Source of the DNA: Chionis minor
Taxonomy: Eukaryota; Chordata; Aves; Charadriiformes; Chionididae
Length of the DNA stretch: 64,000 bases
Reading direction: 5' to 3'
Assembly (NCBI GenBank): GCA_013398295.1
Contig: VZSF01008977.1
Coordinates: 1,131,475 to 1,195,474 of the forward strand
Shown here: in pieces, positions 38,261-51,650 of the stretch
Layout: each line of letters begins with the position of its first letter
Position numbering within the stretch: the first letter of the stretch is position 1
Notes under the pieces: generated by a model
The model's database searches: none
What the model was told of the DNA's origin: nothing
The model's input: only the letters and a program-made list of their open reading frames with translations
Program-made: the position numbers and the translations under genes

Positions 38261-41107
38261 GTTGCATCACCTGAAAAAAAAGATGGCTGTTACATGTGTC
38301 CTCAGGGGAGATGTTGGCAGGAAGAGCAATGTTGAAGTGGTCCCTTGTCACCTACAAGTCACCTCGTGCTCTGGCTCTGGTCAAGAGTGAGACAGCAGAT
38401 TCTCCACCAAAAAAAGCCAGATATAACCCAACCTTGCTGCCACAAGCTAAATCCATGCAACTAGCTTTAATCACTGTCTTTTAAGCCTGGCTCAAGTACA
38501 GCCAGTAACACCAATATAGACACAGCCAGCAAGACTTGCAGTAGGGTAGGAAATGAATTTAGGCAACCTTAATGCCAAAGCATTCCAGTGATGTTTTTCT
38601 TTTTCTTGTTATTATTATTACAAACAGTTTGGACAGCCAAATGAATAACAAAGCAGTCGGACGTATACATAATCTAAACATCCAAAGCAAGGCCATAACA
38701 AGCATGTCTTCCTTTCTGTCTGTTTTTATGAGAGATTTTTAGTATATAGCATGTACATAACTGATTTTTCCCATCATTTATCCGTGTTTATTAGCATGAT
38801 ACAGATTAAGACATCAATATATTTAGGTTGTATGTACTGAGAGAGTCTAGTGTCACGACACAGATTTTAAGTGACTTCAAAGTAGTTAGTTAAGAGGAAA
38901 AATAGTAATTCCAATAGAAAAATAAATGACTAGCAAATATACTTACAGCTGAGAAAAATGGAAAACTGAGTCATTAAAGGTACACCATATTAATTGCTTT
39001 TATGTGAATTCTCTTGAAGTTTTTTAATTGGAAGAAAGATTTTTCTTGAAGAAACTGATTTTCTGTCTCACTAATATTTCAATCCTATTCTCACTAGTCA
39101 AGGTGAGGTATTTTTCTTTGGTAAAGACAACTCTGTGTTTCAAGTGAGACAAAATATCATTAAATAAGACTGAATGTTACAGAAGTGATGAGCATGGTTT
39201 GTCTACTTTATACTATACTAAGTGTCAGGTGAGGAATACCATAACATTTTGGTTTTCCTAAGAACATTTTATGAAACACCTCTCCAATCTTGTCCCAGCT
39301 TCACACTGCCTGTGGTCATAACTTCAGCCATGTGCGTCAATGACTTGTTGAGCTCAGTTTTAACTGGAAATGGTGGTTAAGGAGCACGATGATCTTCAGC
39401 TAACGAAATGTGAAGAGAATGCAAAGATGAGTAGATTTCTGACTGCCATTGCAATCTACTTCAAATGCCACGCAAAATGTACTTTGGCCTGTTATCTTTA
39501 CTCCAATGGATTTAGAAGTCAGTTGATGCAGAGGAACTGAGGCAAAGGGTTGCTGGGCAAAGGGTTTTGGAGGAGGATAAACTTGCTGGTGTACGATTAC
39601 TGATAATTAACTTTAATCTTGGTTTAAATTATGTATAAGCAAAGCTACTCCATTGATGTTACTGGAGTTACTCCAACTTTACAAGGTAATACTGTATCTC
39701 AAAATAGAAATATGTCTGTATAATCCTGCATTCTGCTGTAACTAGAATGTTACATGATCAGTCCCATGAGGACTGGGTTTTGCTGTGGTTTAAAAAATGT
39801 AAAAGAAAGAATGTTAATATCCAAAGTAGAAGACCCTGGTGGTGGGAATCAATTAAAAAAAAAAAGTGATTGGTATGTAGTTCACACTGACAGTGACGAT
39901 TTCATTAGTTTTGTGTATCTGTGAGCAGGAGATAATGCCGCGTGGATGTGTCTGCATTAGCAATTTAGAGCTCTATAGGAGTTCTTTTTGGTGCAAAATT
40001 GGTGTGGATCTGCACTTGGAGTCTGGCAGTGCACTTCTGAACATTGATGTGCTGGACATGGTTTTACTCCTGGTGGAGCCAGGGCTGGATCTGGATGGGG
40101 GAAAGCCACCTCCGAGCCTAACTTGTTACATGGTTCAAGGTGGTCCAGCAGTCAGCTCTCTCCACACAAGAGCTGTGGACTCAGGACAGGCAACTGCTAT
40201 GAACTTCACTGCTACTTTAAATGCAAAGTGAGCATATTGTCTTTGAAACACAACAGGCAGCACTAAATCAAACCCTGCCCCATCCACCTTTGAGCCCCAT
40301 GAGCAGATAATGTAATTGCCCCTGTGCATGAATTCTAATAGCAGTAGATATTAGTAAATGCAGGTAAAATTTAATGAGCCTAGTTTTTTCTCTCCTGCCA
40401 CTCTGAAGTTGATATATTCAGTGTTTTTAATATCCTGATTTATTCCATGGTCAATGGAAGGTGTATCTTGCCTGAATTTGTATTTGTGATATCTCCAAAA
40501 ATGGGATTCTCCTTTTTCTTTTCACTGTTATTTTTCTTCAGTTACTTAAGGAAAGATTGTAAAAAGCATCTTGTACACCATAATTCATAAGAAGTCCCAA
40601 ATACTAGTCCTGAGGCAGCAGTAGTCTTAACAGAGGCATTGGAGAGGTTCCACCAAATCCTACAGTTTAACCTACATATTTGACATCTTTCTTTTGGGCC
40701 ATATTAATGTCCACTTAGTTTTTGCTTTTTTATGTTATTTATATCTAACTTCATTTTTATAATATAAACTGGAATTAAATCATGTTATTATCAATTTAAA
40801 TCAAATATAGTTTGTTTTCAATATCAGTCAGGGGCATCTACAAGAACACATTTAAACTGCAGAGGGAATTCAGCTATTCATATCACGTTTGCTTTCACAA
40901 GCAAATCTTGCCAAGCTGAAGAACTTTGAGTTAAGCCATATGGTTTTCATAAAACATGGTGACTTGAAATTTATTTTCACTTTGCAAAACAAAAGTCAGT
41001 GCCAAATACTGCATGTGCAAAATTCAGCATCGGGAAAAAAGTCAAGTACTGCACTGTTGGTGTCACACTGCTTGTGTTCAGCATTTCCATGGCTCAAGAT
41101 GATTCTT
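38261..41107. other. Non-coding DNA, no feature seen
   Basis: The open frame at 39893-40231 (plus) has no recognisable motif. Nothing else stands out. Confidence 0.5.
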
Positions 41108-41131
41108 TGCAAAGTGCTGCAGCACTTTGCA
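41108..41131. repeat. Perfect 24-bp palindrome
   Basis: TGCAAAGTGCTG is followed at once by its exact reverse complement CAGCACTTTGCA, with no spacer, centred on CTGCAG. It can form a cruciform stem, or bind a dimeric factor as a perfect dyad. There is no further extension on either side. Confidence 0.97.
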
Positions 41132-42590
41132 GCAAGAAGAGATAAACCCACAGCACAGAAGTTCTAAAAGAAAATTACTCTATTTTGTAACATGGCTAGT
41201 GAGCGCAGTGAACCATTTTTGAGACTAATCATGAGACATGCTGAAGTGTTCCCAAAAAGGTTTAAAATTTTTTAAAATGAACTGCCACTTTGTGAGTACC
41301 CCAAATTATGTGTTACTTCTAATGTACCTCAAATCAAAGAACTGGACCAGTAAATGATCCTTCAGTGAGCTACAAAGGAACCCAGCAAAAGATGTGAAAT
41401 GCTGCTTTTAGCCAGTATTTTTAATGAGTGTGAAAGGGAGCTATTTCTGTGTGTGACACACTTCAAGATATGTATTATAATGGACAGTTTGGGGCCCTAC
41501 ATTGTCCTCTGTATTCTGGTGCTGAAATTGGATTTAGAGCTTTTTAGAGCTTTTTTTTAAGAGCTTTGTGAACTATGAGCCTCTCTACGACTTCATATTT
41601 GAAATTTACTGCCCTTTAATGTTCTGGCTGATTTGAATATAGAGTTATATATAAGTCTAGCAAGGGAAATAAAAATATTTTGTTTTGGCGGTTTAGATTT
41701 AAGGCTGTTTTTCTCAGACTCTTTTCTGCTGTAAAATCAGAAACTGAAATCACTCTTGAAGAAACCCAGCATGACTTTAAAACATTGGTAACCTATTCTT
41801 ATTTTATGATGCAAGATGAAATCCTGCAATCCATTCTTATTGCCTTGGCCTCTTCCAAGTGTTGGCAATTTTTGCTGTTTTTTTAGTCATCCTACTTGCA
41901 CAGCACTTAAAAAGCATATTCCCTATCTACGTAGGTAACAAAAAAAGTGTTAGGTTTTTGTTTTCTTAATTAAAATAAATAAACATCCTACTTATGCTGA
42001 AGCTGATGGTAAAAATCTTGCTTCTGGAAGTAGTACTGGATATAATATCTTATGTTTTATGGTGGATTACCCCCTGTGAGGAGTTGAGCTTATGCCTGAG
42101 TTTTTCTCTGTTGGGGATGAAAAAAGTGGGTCAGAAGAAGCATATACTGATCCAAATCAGACCTTTTTGTGAGTTTGGTCTGTAAAACAGGTAGTGTAAT
42201 CTACATATACCAATGTAAATTAAACTTAAAAAGCACCTTTTGCAATCTTAAAGAGAAAATACAATAAATATGTCTCCTCTAGGGTTACAGCTCCTGTAAA
42301 CTGAGCTCCCAACATTGCAGGAAATTTTTGTATTGGATACCTTTTCATTGTCTCCGTACCTGTGCAATTAATATACTTCACCTCAGAGGGTTACAGTAAG
42401 GGTTTTGTTATCTAGTGCTTGTGAGGCAGTCAGACACTATAAAGATGAATACTGTAGAAAATATCACAGGAACTTTAATACTTCTCAATGCAATCAGTAT
42501 TTCAATTGTGTAATAGACCAAGCACAAGGCCACTCTCTGGGCAATGAGGACGAGCCATAACGCCAGAAAGCTGCCTGCCCACTGGCTACC
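41132..42590. other. Non-coding DNA, no feature seen
   Basis: AT-rich. Nothing recognised on either strand. Confidence 0.5.
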
Positions 42591-42670
42591 ACTCCTCCTC
42601 TTGGTTTCAAAGGGAGCAAGTCCTACGGCCACCCCTCCTCTTGGTTTCAAAGGGAGCAAGTCCTACGGCC
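42591..42670 (+). repeat. Tandem duplication, two 40-bp units
   Basis: Unit 1 (42591-42630) and unit 2 (42631-42670) are identical except at the third base (T versus C). Both contain TTGGTTTCAAAGGGAGCAAG and end TCCTACGGCC. In an otherwise unique, slowly decaying region this near-identity indicates a recent duplication. Confidence 0.97.
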
Positions 42671-45309
42671 ATAGAAGGGAAGATAATGAAATGAAGCAGA
42701 TGCATACAGAGCAAATTAAGGTTGCTCAGGCAATTCCTAAATTTCCAGTGCACTTTTATTCGAGGGGTGTGTGCGTGGTGGGCAGCTGCATGGATGGTTT
42801 GGTGCATCAGTAGCTTTTGTTCCAGTGGTACAGTAATACTAATGTTTTTGTTGCTGAACTATTGGTCATGTTCAGATATTCTTAATGCGTGAGTACATCT
42901 TTCTGAAGGACTTTCTTTGGTGGGATATTTTAAGTCTGTTTTGAAGGCTTAAGTTGATAGGAGTTGAAATCAACTCTAAAGTAATGAATGCGAATATTAT
43001 CAGGGAACCTGCTGAAAATAAACGTAAAATGGGCCGTGGTCTCTTCCAACAACTTCCCTTGCCAAGCTCATAATTATCAAGAGGTGAATCTAGTCCCAGG
43101 TTTAGTATGAGGCTGGCACAGGAACAAGTTGCTTAACGCTAAGAACTAAAGCTGCAAGATAATGTTCGTATTGCACTTTTGGGGATATGCCTGCCCACAA
43201 AGAGGTGAACTTTTGGAAGGTATTCAATGGTAACCTAGCTTAGGCTACTGCACTGCTGTTACTGGGCCTGCCTGAGATAAACTGGAGTCTGTGAGGACCA
43301 AGGCAGCTCTCTCCTCATTCATGCCTTGGCCCCTGGAGGTCTTGTTGGCCTCCCCTTATCCAAATGCCTGATAGTTAAGGCAGGAGCTGAACATGCAGGA
43401 GGTCCAGGTTTGCCTCTTCTGTAAAGGGGTCCTTGCGGCTCTCTCCCCTTCTTGAGGTTGCTTTTCTCCTTCTACCACTTTAAGCCACCCCACAAAGGGG
43501 CACGCATTGGAGTGGAGCAATAAAATGCACATTTACCTTAAATTGTTACTTTAGGCAGCTGAAAACTGTCTTGTGATGGCAAAGTGCCAGACAACAGACT
43601 ACAGATGGGTTGTCAAGCTAACCTACTGCATTTGACCTGTGCTCCTGAGCTCTTGGGGAGCATTACTTTCCATTTTACTTCCAGATAATTTTATATATCT
43701 ACTTGTAATAATAAAAACCACCCTAATATTGGTATTTTTTTCCATAATGAAACTGATCTTTGTGTGTGCAAACCTGTTCTAACACAGGTGGGATTTCATC
43801 TGACAAACCAGCATATCTGTAAGGAGGACCAGAACACAAGATATATCAAGACTTGGTATTGGGTAAAGATTGCACGAGTGTTTGGCCACCTAAAGCTTTC
43901 TTCAGGTTTTTTTACTTTCAGTGTTGAAAAGTGTAAATATGAACTATTTATCTGTATCATAGCAACACAGACATACTTGACATAATTTTATATTGGGCAC
44001 CTTCAACTTTCAGGCTTTAAAGCTTCTTATACTTTGAACCAGGAATTCTGACTTGGCCACAAAATAAGAGGTAAAATTTGTCTTGAATACCTACAGAGAA
44101 TGTTTGCTGTTAGCGCTTTTTAGGAACTACAATTCAATTATAACATAGCTGTTATTTTTCATTTAGTTTTCATTCTTACCCCTAAATTTGTGTTTAGCTT
44201 ATTGCAGTTTAATGGTTTTCCGATATTTTTTTCTAATACCTACTTTTGATACACATTTTCTTCCTTTTGAACTGAGCACACTGATTTCTAATAGTTTATT
44301 TTAAACACAGAACATTACCAGTGTATATTGTCTCCCACTGTTGGTCAAACTGACGTGGTGCTGTGACACATAGTGTGCACAAATTGCATGCAGGTATCAC
44401 CCCCTGCCTGACCATAATTGGTGTGCCTCTTTGAACCTGCATAATGCAAAATTACAAATACAGAGTTAATATTTCCACTTGTAGAGTAGCCTGAACTGGA
44501 GTTAAGGGCTCACCTCAACATAAATTTGCATCCTTCCTTTTCTGAGTAGTTAAGAGGTCATGTTTTCCTTTGCTGTCTCAACGATTTGTTACCAAAAAAG
44601 AATCTGAACTGGATTTGATGCCACCTTGTTAGCAGGTTTCTGCTTGTAATAATCATTGGCTTCCTCCCAGTGTGTTTGTTTTACAGTAATACGTATGTAT
44701 AGATCACACTCTAAAGAGCATATGGTAAGGAGAGGTGCTTTATGTGACAAGTCTTAGAGGAGGCTGGAATGGTGGAAAAGGAAGTAAACTGCAGTTTTTC
44801 AACTGCGGTTGATCTGTGGTTTTCTACTGCTTCATAGAAAGGAATTATCTCTCTATACATTATTTTATTAGATGCAGAACAAGGTCCTCAGATCACTAAA
44901 AACAACTGTAAGTGGCCTGTAATTCAAAGCAAATGACAGCAAAGATGGTGATATGTCACCCAAAGCTAAGCTGGGAAGATCGACCACTGTTAATGGATTT
45001 CTGGAGATAGACTTCTTCCTTCTTTTCCCAGTTGGGTGAGCTCAGAGAAGATGACTGCTCCTCCAAGGACCTGTCTGACACTTGTATTAGTAGGGACAGA
45101 GAAGCAGATACAACAGGGACCTTTTGCCCATCTCTGACTTTCTAGAGGCTCCTGCTAGCTGAGCAGAAGGGGTACTCTTCCCACAAGCCGTTAGGCAAAT
45201 TGGGGGGAAAGCCAGACAGAGCCAGTGCTCAGGATTTTGGTTGGAATGCCTTGAAATAGTGTTTCCACAGAGGTGGCTGCTGACTGTTGTATATCATCGT
45301 GAATTGGAT
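42671..45309. other. Non-coding DNA, no feature seen
   Basis: A GC-richer patch around 43290-43500 carries nothing recognisable. AAACTGCAGTTT near 44786 is a 12-bp palindrome sharing its centre with the one at 51635. Confidence 0.45.
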
Positions 45310-45400
45310 GTGGTTCTAGTTTTACTGACCTTGGGCACATTGTTCTGAAACTCTCACTGCTCTTGCCAGCACATTGACAAAGTGACTACCACGCCGTACG
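45310..45400 (+). mobile_element. MIR: MIR-like CORE-SINE relic (forward)
   Basis: GTTCTAGTTTTACTGACCTTGGGCAC, then CATTGTTCTGAAACTCTC, parallels the MIR core CTAGCTGTGTGACCTTGGGCAAGTTACTTAACCTCTC. The longest exact block is TGACCTTGGGCA. Similarity weakens after about 45360. One short core block makes this likely but not certain. Confidence 0.5.
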
Positions 45401-48400
45401 CTGCTTAGCATGGTTTCTGGATGGTGACAAGCACTGTGCAGTGCCTTAGCTCTGGGATCCAATTTTGTCAAAGCCATAAGGAAATGAAGCTTCGGTGGCA
45501 TTGCACTGGTGAATGACTCTATGCATCCATCTGCCTCTGGGACCTGCCAATAGCTTTTTAATTTGCTTGTCAATATTAACTGTGCAGGACAAGAGATCTA
45601 AAAGGTACCAAGTTTCTACAAGTTTTGTAGAAATTAGCCTCTGGGTGGAGGAAAGCATACCAGTGCTTATGCTGAGAAGACTGCTGAGTGTTTCATCCCC
45701 TATTAGACAGGGAACCACCTAACTTTATCTTCCATACTCAAATATGTAAAATTAGCCTTCACTGAGATTGCTGCTTACAGAGCTCCTAAGCAAAATTAAT
45801 ATTTCTAAATCAAGCCTAATAAATTGTTGACTTTGCAGATGGTAGTGAAAGATTAGGAATGCTGGGCTTGTCCTGTATTTTTGTACATCTTTCAAGTATA
45901 TGTGTATTTACCTAACACCAAAGGAATGGCACGGAGCTGTGTCTATCAGTGTCTGTGGTGTGCAGCAGCTTTTGGTGTCGTGTGGAGCGTGCTCCCCGGT
46001 GCGAATCAGTGAGCGCCCACGTGCCAAAGGAAGCAGGCTGCTTTCACTCTGCCTGGTGATTCAGCTGCACAGTTTGTTTCATCCTTTATGCTTCTTGTGT
46101 CAATGCAAACCCTTCACATAACCACATAACTGAGGACTTCTAATCCCTTTATTTGAGATTCAGCCTCAGTATGAAGATAAACGCTAAATAAAACTAAATA
46201 TCATGAAACAAGAAGACGTTATCAAATGGAATGATTTTCTTTTCTTAAAGGAATCACTTTCTGCATAATCCTCACACATGGCATTCTTCATGTTGCATGG
46301 CAATAAAAAAAATCAGCATTCATTCAGGTCACTCCAAATGCAGTTCTTCTCCCTTCTATGTAATGATTATAATTTCATTCTACCCTGTACAGTTTTGCAT
46401 CTGCTCCTCGTACAGGGCCACAGTCTAGCCTAGCCAAATTAATCTGGCAGAGGATAAGCTTGAAAGAATTGCTTGTTTTTGTCAAACAAAGATAATGAGA
46501 AAAGCTTCAAGAAATACTTGTTTCCTGCCGCTCCTCCACCACAGAAGAGATATTAGAAATCTTTGCCAGTTGTAAAACACGTTCCTGCCTCCATGAGGAG
46601 GAAGATTAACGAAGCCTTGTGTCCTAAACACTTAGGTGCTATATCTTCTTCACTGCTCTAAGACCAGCCTTTCTTTGCCCAGCCCTCAGTAACCTGATGG
46701 CCTGATGCTTCCCACACTTTCACATCTCCTCTCTGTGACCTAAACATGCCCTTGCTACTCCCAGCTCCAAGCTACCCTTAGCTTTACTCTCTGTTCCCTA
46801 TTGCCGTGTTGTGAACTTGCCAGTCTGCTGTTTCACAGTGCCTGGCTAGTACTCACCTGCCTGGTGGCCAGCCCTTTGCACCCCTTCAGCTAGGGGGTGG
46901 TCACACAGGGCAGGCAAGGGATGAGGTTCTCCTGCCTTCCCTTGCACAAGACTTACATGTTTTTAATAGTTTGGGTCCCACCACCAAACACACAGAAAAT
47001 GAGCCTTGTTCCCACAATTCAGGGAGGCTACAAACATTGGGGTGTGCTTGTTAAAGGAGTCAGTGCCCCAGGACTTCAGGAGCCAAGAAGACAGACAGAA
47101 GTCACTGTGCTTCCATATTTGGTGACTTAACACCAGAGCTGGCTGCAGGGCTGTGATTTGGATGGCGAGTCACATGCCTTGATGTTCTAACATGTGGGGA
47201 TGGGAGCAGAGGTGAGAGTGAAGTGTCTCTTTCCTACCCTTCTCTCTCTTCCCACGAGAAATTTGCATCTGAATAGGAGTTTGTTGAAATTGCGTGCCTA
47301 ATCTGAACTTCTCGGATGTTTAGCTCTAGAGACTGATCTTTTTCTTATATAAGTAGGCTTGGTCTTAGTGATTTAATATGGCTACATCAATTTATTCCAG
47401 CCAATGATCTAAACTGCTCTTTTCAGGTGCAATTGTTTAAAATTAAGAGCTTTTAACATTTCCTGTTGCCTAGATGAAAGAATTATAGTGCAGCAATCTC
47501 ACAGTCAAAACATTTTTATTCAATTCATTCTGCCAGAGAGTACCTTGTTCGTAAAAATGGAGGTATAGTCCATACCAAACATTTGAAGAAATAGTCATTC
47601 CAGTGTTGCTTTCAGAAAAGCCTCTTGGGGACCTAGGGCAATTTTGATTATAGAACTACAACATTTAATGATACTTATCAGAGAGTTATTTTTTTGTCCT
47701 CTCCAGGAACTACAGGGGACTTTTTATACTTCCATGTGAAATCCATTCTCTCTCTACTACAAATTTATTTAATTGCAGTTCACACTACAAGCTCTTTTTT
47801 CCTGCTGTGTTTGTTCTGCTTCGGTGCCTGACAATCTCTTTTATATTTTAGGGACCTCCAGGACAGACAGATCTGTAGGGAATATCTGTCCATATAAGTA
47901 TTTGGATCTAAAGCACTGCTTGTGGTCCTCTGTAGTCTATTGAATAGTTTTAAAGAACTCCAAGAGGTGCTCAAGAAAAGCAATCTTGGATAATCTACAT
48001 TTCTGCAATTTTTAATGGGATTTGCACTTCCACTAACCATTCTTTAGGAATTAAAAATTTTAACATTTTTAAACCACTAGCAAAAAGTCACCCCAAGCAT
48101 TAGTTTTAATCTTATGAATATGATTTGTAATCACTCCTCATCATCCAGCCTGGTCTTTTCATTACTTAACACTTCCCTCATGTTGGAGTCCTCTGCAAAT
48201 GTTAGAAGCAATGAGCAATGTTTTCTTCTAAATTGTTCATTAAGTTAAAAAATGAAGACAAGAAACAGTCCATTAAAGAACTTACAAGTACTGCCTGCTT
48301 GATTTTCTGTTTGTAGTTGTGTTTCAAGATAAATAAGTTAACAGGTGTGTAATTTGTTTAATATGGCTGCTTTCTTACAGGAACCAAATCTTTTGCAGGA

Positions 48401-51400
48401 ACGCTACTGATATTTCATTGCATTATTGTATTAAGACACAGCAAATATTAGCATTCCAGAAATGTACATCACACGTCTACAAAAGCTGATTTAAATTATT
48501 GAAGAAAACATTCAAGCAAATCATATTACACTGACTGATAAGTATACTATAACCACAAAGAATTTAATTAGAATTTCAGAATATTTTAGCTGCCAGGATA
48601 TGAGTAGCTGATGATCTAATTTGACTTTGTATTACCTTTAAAATTCTTTATCCTCAGTCAACACCTCCCATAAAATCAGGTTATTGTTTAACAAATCACT
48701 TGTTTTGTATTCAAAGTAGAGAAGTGCACTGAATTCTGATAAAATACATGGACATCAATAATACTACAAGTTACAGAGAAAATCAGATTTTCTGCAGATA
48801 GACAAACATACACATATTATACATGTACATGCAAACGGAAAGCACATGTTTATTGGATTAAATGTTGGTCTTGAGCTTTCTGAATTTAGTTTATGTCATC
48901 TAGCTATACAAAAAATATCACAGAAGATCAGCTCTTCTCCATGTTCTTCATTCTTTATCAGTGACTTGACTAAGTGTGGTTGAAAGTGATTTCATGGTAA
49001 AAAAAGAAAAACTACATAAATCTGCAAAAGTGCAAAGCGATTTATAGTAACACATCTGTATCCATGTGGTGTTCATTCTGCTGCACAAGTATACAGGTAT
49101 ATTTGTTTCAAATAAGTATAGCTGAAAAAGCAGAAAACTCTTCTAATTTCTTTATATGCAGAAGCTTCAGTATTGGTATTAACGTTGCAGAATCAAAACC
49201 TTACTATAAGAAACCAAACGGTGATACGGAAATGCTTTTTATGGGAATTTTTATGGGTCGGGTTTAACCATGGATTGCTTTCTGTCTCTGACTCTAACTT
49301 GTTCCATCCTGTAACAGGTGAGGAGATATAGCTGATTTTAAACTCTGTTTCTGTAAGAACAATCTGCATTATGCTACACACTGTGAGCAGTCTCAAAATG
49401 ATAATAAATGTACACACTGCTGGTAGTCTCAAGTACGTACAGGATTGAAACCATGTATAGGCAAAGATTGGGAAGAAGTTATTTAGATCTCATTGTATGT
49501 TTTACATTCCATCATTTTAATGTACAACTTTATGTTTTCAGCAGTAAGATTAAAGGAAGATTAGGTTTTTTTAGAAAAAGAAAATTATTTACAGTATTTA
49601 ATCGCCTTCCTTTCCTTGTGCTTCCCACCATCTTGTCCCACAATTCATGTCTGACTGTGTTCCCTGACTCTTGAGGCACTGCTTGTGAGCCCCCAAAGAG
49701 CCTTTTCTCATCACAAAATCTCTCTGAAACATCGAGTTTGACTGTGAACACCAGCTTTCTCTGCTTTTTGGTATTAGTCCCACAGCAAGACAATGCCTCC
49801 CAAACAATTGTGTTTCTACTTCTCTCTTGTTGAAAACCCACTCAATTTATTTACTATTAATAATTTTATAATAATCTGTTTATGCAGTGCTGGAAGTATA
49901 AACAGTGCTTTACTAGCAAAGGGCTAAAACCTACCTTTAGTCACGTCAGACTGATCAACAAGATCAAGTTGAAGCTGATGGGAATATGAGAGAGAAGATG
50001 CTACCACAAGAGAAGTATTTGAACACTGTCTTTGACAAAGAGACAGTGCCCACCTTACACATGGAAACTAGGTCTGTCTCTACAAATAGTTTCTGTGAAA
50101 GGAATGGGACCTCTGGGGTTACTTCAGGAGTGTATACCTCTGCAACATAATTTAAAAAAAAAAAAGGCAGATTTCATTCAGAGTGAAAAATGTTTCCCAC
50201 TTCCAACAACTTACGATACATGAAGTACCAACTAAAAAAACTTTATCTTGGTATGTGATCCTTGCTAAAGCTGGAGTTGAGCAAGGATAGTACTGATTAA
50301 TTTTATTGGGCAACTTTTAGAAGTCTTTGATGAAAGACAAACATGAACATAAGGAATTATATAGTATTGTATGTGTTAAAGTAGCAAAGAATTGCGCTGT
50401 CATTCTCTGTCAGAATGGGTCCATTCACGAGGGCCTTATTTGTCACAAACAGGAAAACAAAAAAAAAATATTACAAATCATGAATCTGGGACACTGCATT
50501 TTGCATTTCCAGGGTATTTGTAATTTTATCTTGTTTGCTCCCCTTTTTATGTAGCAATCTTATCTCAGGTCAAATAATACCTTTGACTTCATGCTATGTA
50601 CAATAAAGCTTCTTTCTGTTAGAGGGCTACATGTTATTAAAACCACAACAAACTAATAGCCACAAACAGAATATATGTTACTGTAGACATTCTCTGTTGC
50701 CATTATTAGCTAGAAAATGTTAGGAAAAAATGATTCAAAGAAAATTTATATCATATGATGGGTCCACGAGCAGAAACTCCAAAGGTCCATGTGGATATCC
50801 GTGATGGCCACAGGTAGACTGCAGACATATATTTAGTCAAAGGGAAAGGTTATGCTGTCTCTACGCTGGGTGATCTAGAATCCCTGGACATGTTCTTCTA
50901 AATGCTTGAGTTACTGATTAACCCAGTGCCAAATGACTCTCTTCTCACAAAGAGATATGGCTATTTAGTAGAACTGACACTTGAAGTATCTCCTATATGT
51001 ACATAGCTTTTATTTTCTCACAATGTTCCAAGTATAAATCCAATGTTATAGTATTGTCTCTTGTCTGTGATGGTAATTCCTACAGTTACAAAAGGGATTG
51101 CATTTTATTCAGATATTTTCCATTCTTGCCCGTCTAATAAAACAGGTAATATAGCAAGTAAAAGAAATAAATGTAATTTAAGGGAATCTGATATTTTTTC
51201 CAACACGCTTATTCAATGCAATCTAAGGCAAATTACAGAAGGCAAAATACATTAGAGACGAAAAGGCGGGAGGATGATAACCCCACAGAGTTTGCCTTTA
51301 GGTTAGTTGTACCAAACATGGTGTCTGGACTGCCTGCTAGCTTTTTAATTAAGGTGAACTCTTAGTGCCTCGCTCTCTGTCTTGGAGGGGGTAATTTGCA

Positions 51401-51634
51401 GAAAGAAGTGGTAATACTCATAGGCTTCGTGTTCTCTGTCACCTACACAGCATATTTCACAGGTGTTTAAAAAACTGAAATTACAGTCAATTTTGCTCAA
51501 AGAAGAGGGAAAGGGGGTTCTTTAGCTTGTGGTAGCTAGAGTTTCAACACGCGTTTATGAATATCTGTACAAAATAACTGTCTGCAATAGTTTTTGTAAA
51601 TGTCTCTGACTCTGGACTCTTAGAGGCTCTAAAT
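45401..51634. other. Non-coding DNA, no feature seen
   Basis: A small GC-richer patch near 45935-46040 includes a CACGTG E-box (46018-46023) and a few CpGs, without a transcript context. AATAAA at 50599 has T-rich sequence downstream. No exon, RNA gene or repeat family was recognised. Confidence 0.5.
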
Positions 51635-51650
51635 ACAAACTGCAGTTTGT
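51635..51650. repeat. Perfect 16-bp palindrome
   Basis: ACAAACTG followed directly by CAGTTTGT, a perfect dyad, again centred on CTGCAG like the longer palindrome at 41108-41131. Confidence 0.95.

Noticed and set aside
43845..43985. Possible second copy of the sauropsid repeat (CTTTCTTCAGGTTTTT block).
   Set aside because: Only one short block agrees. The flanking blocks seen in the 38.1 kb copy are missing.
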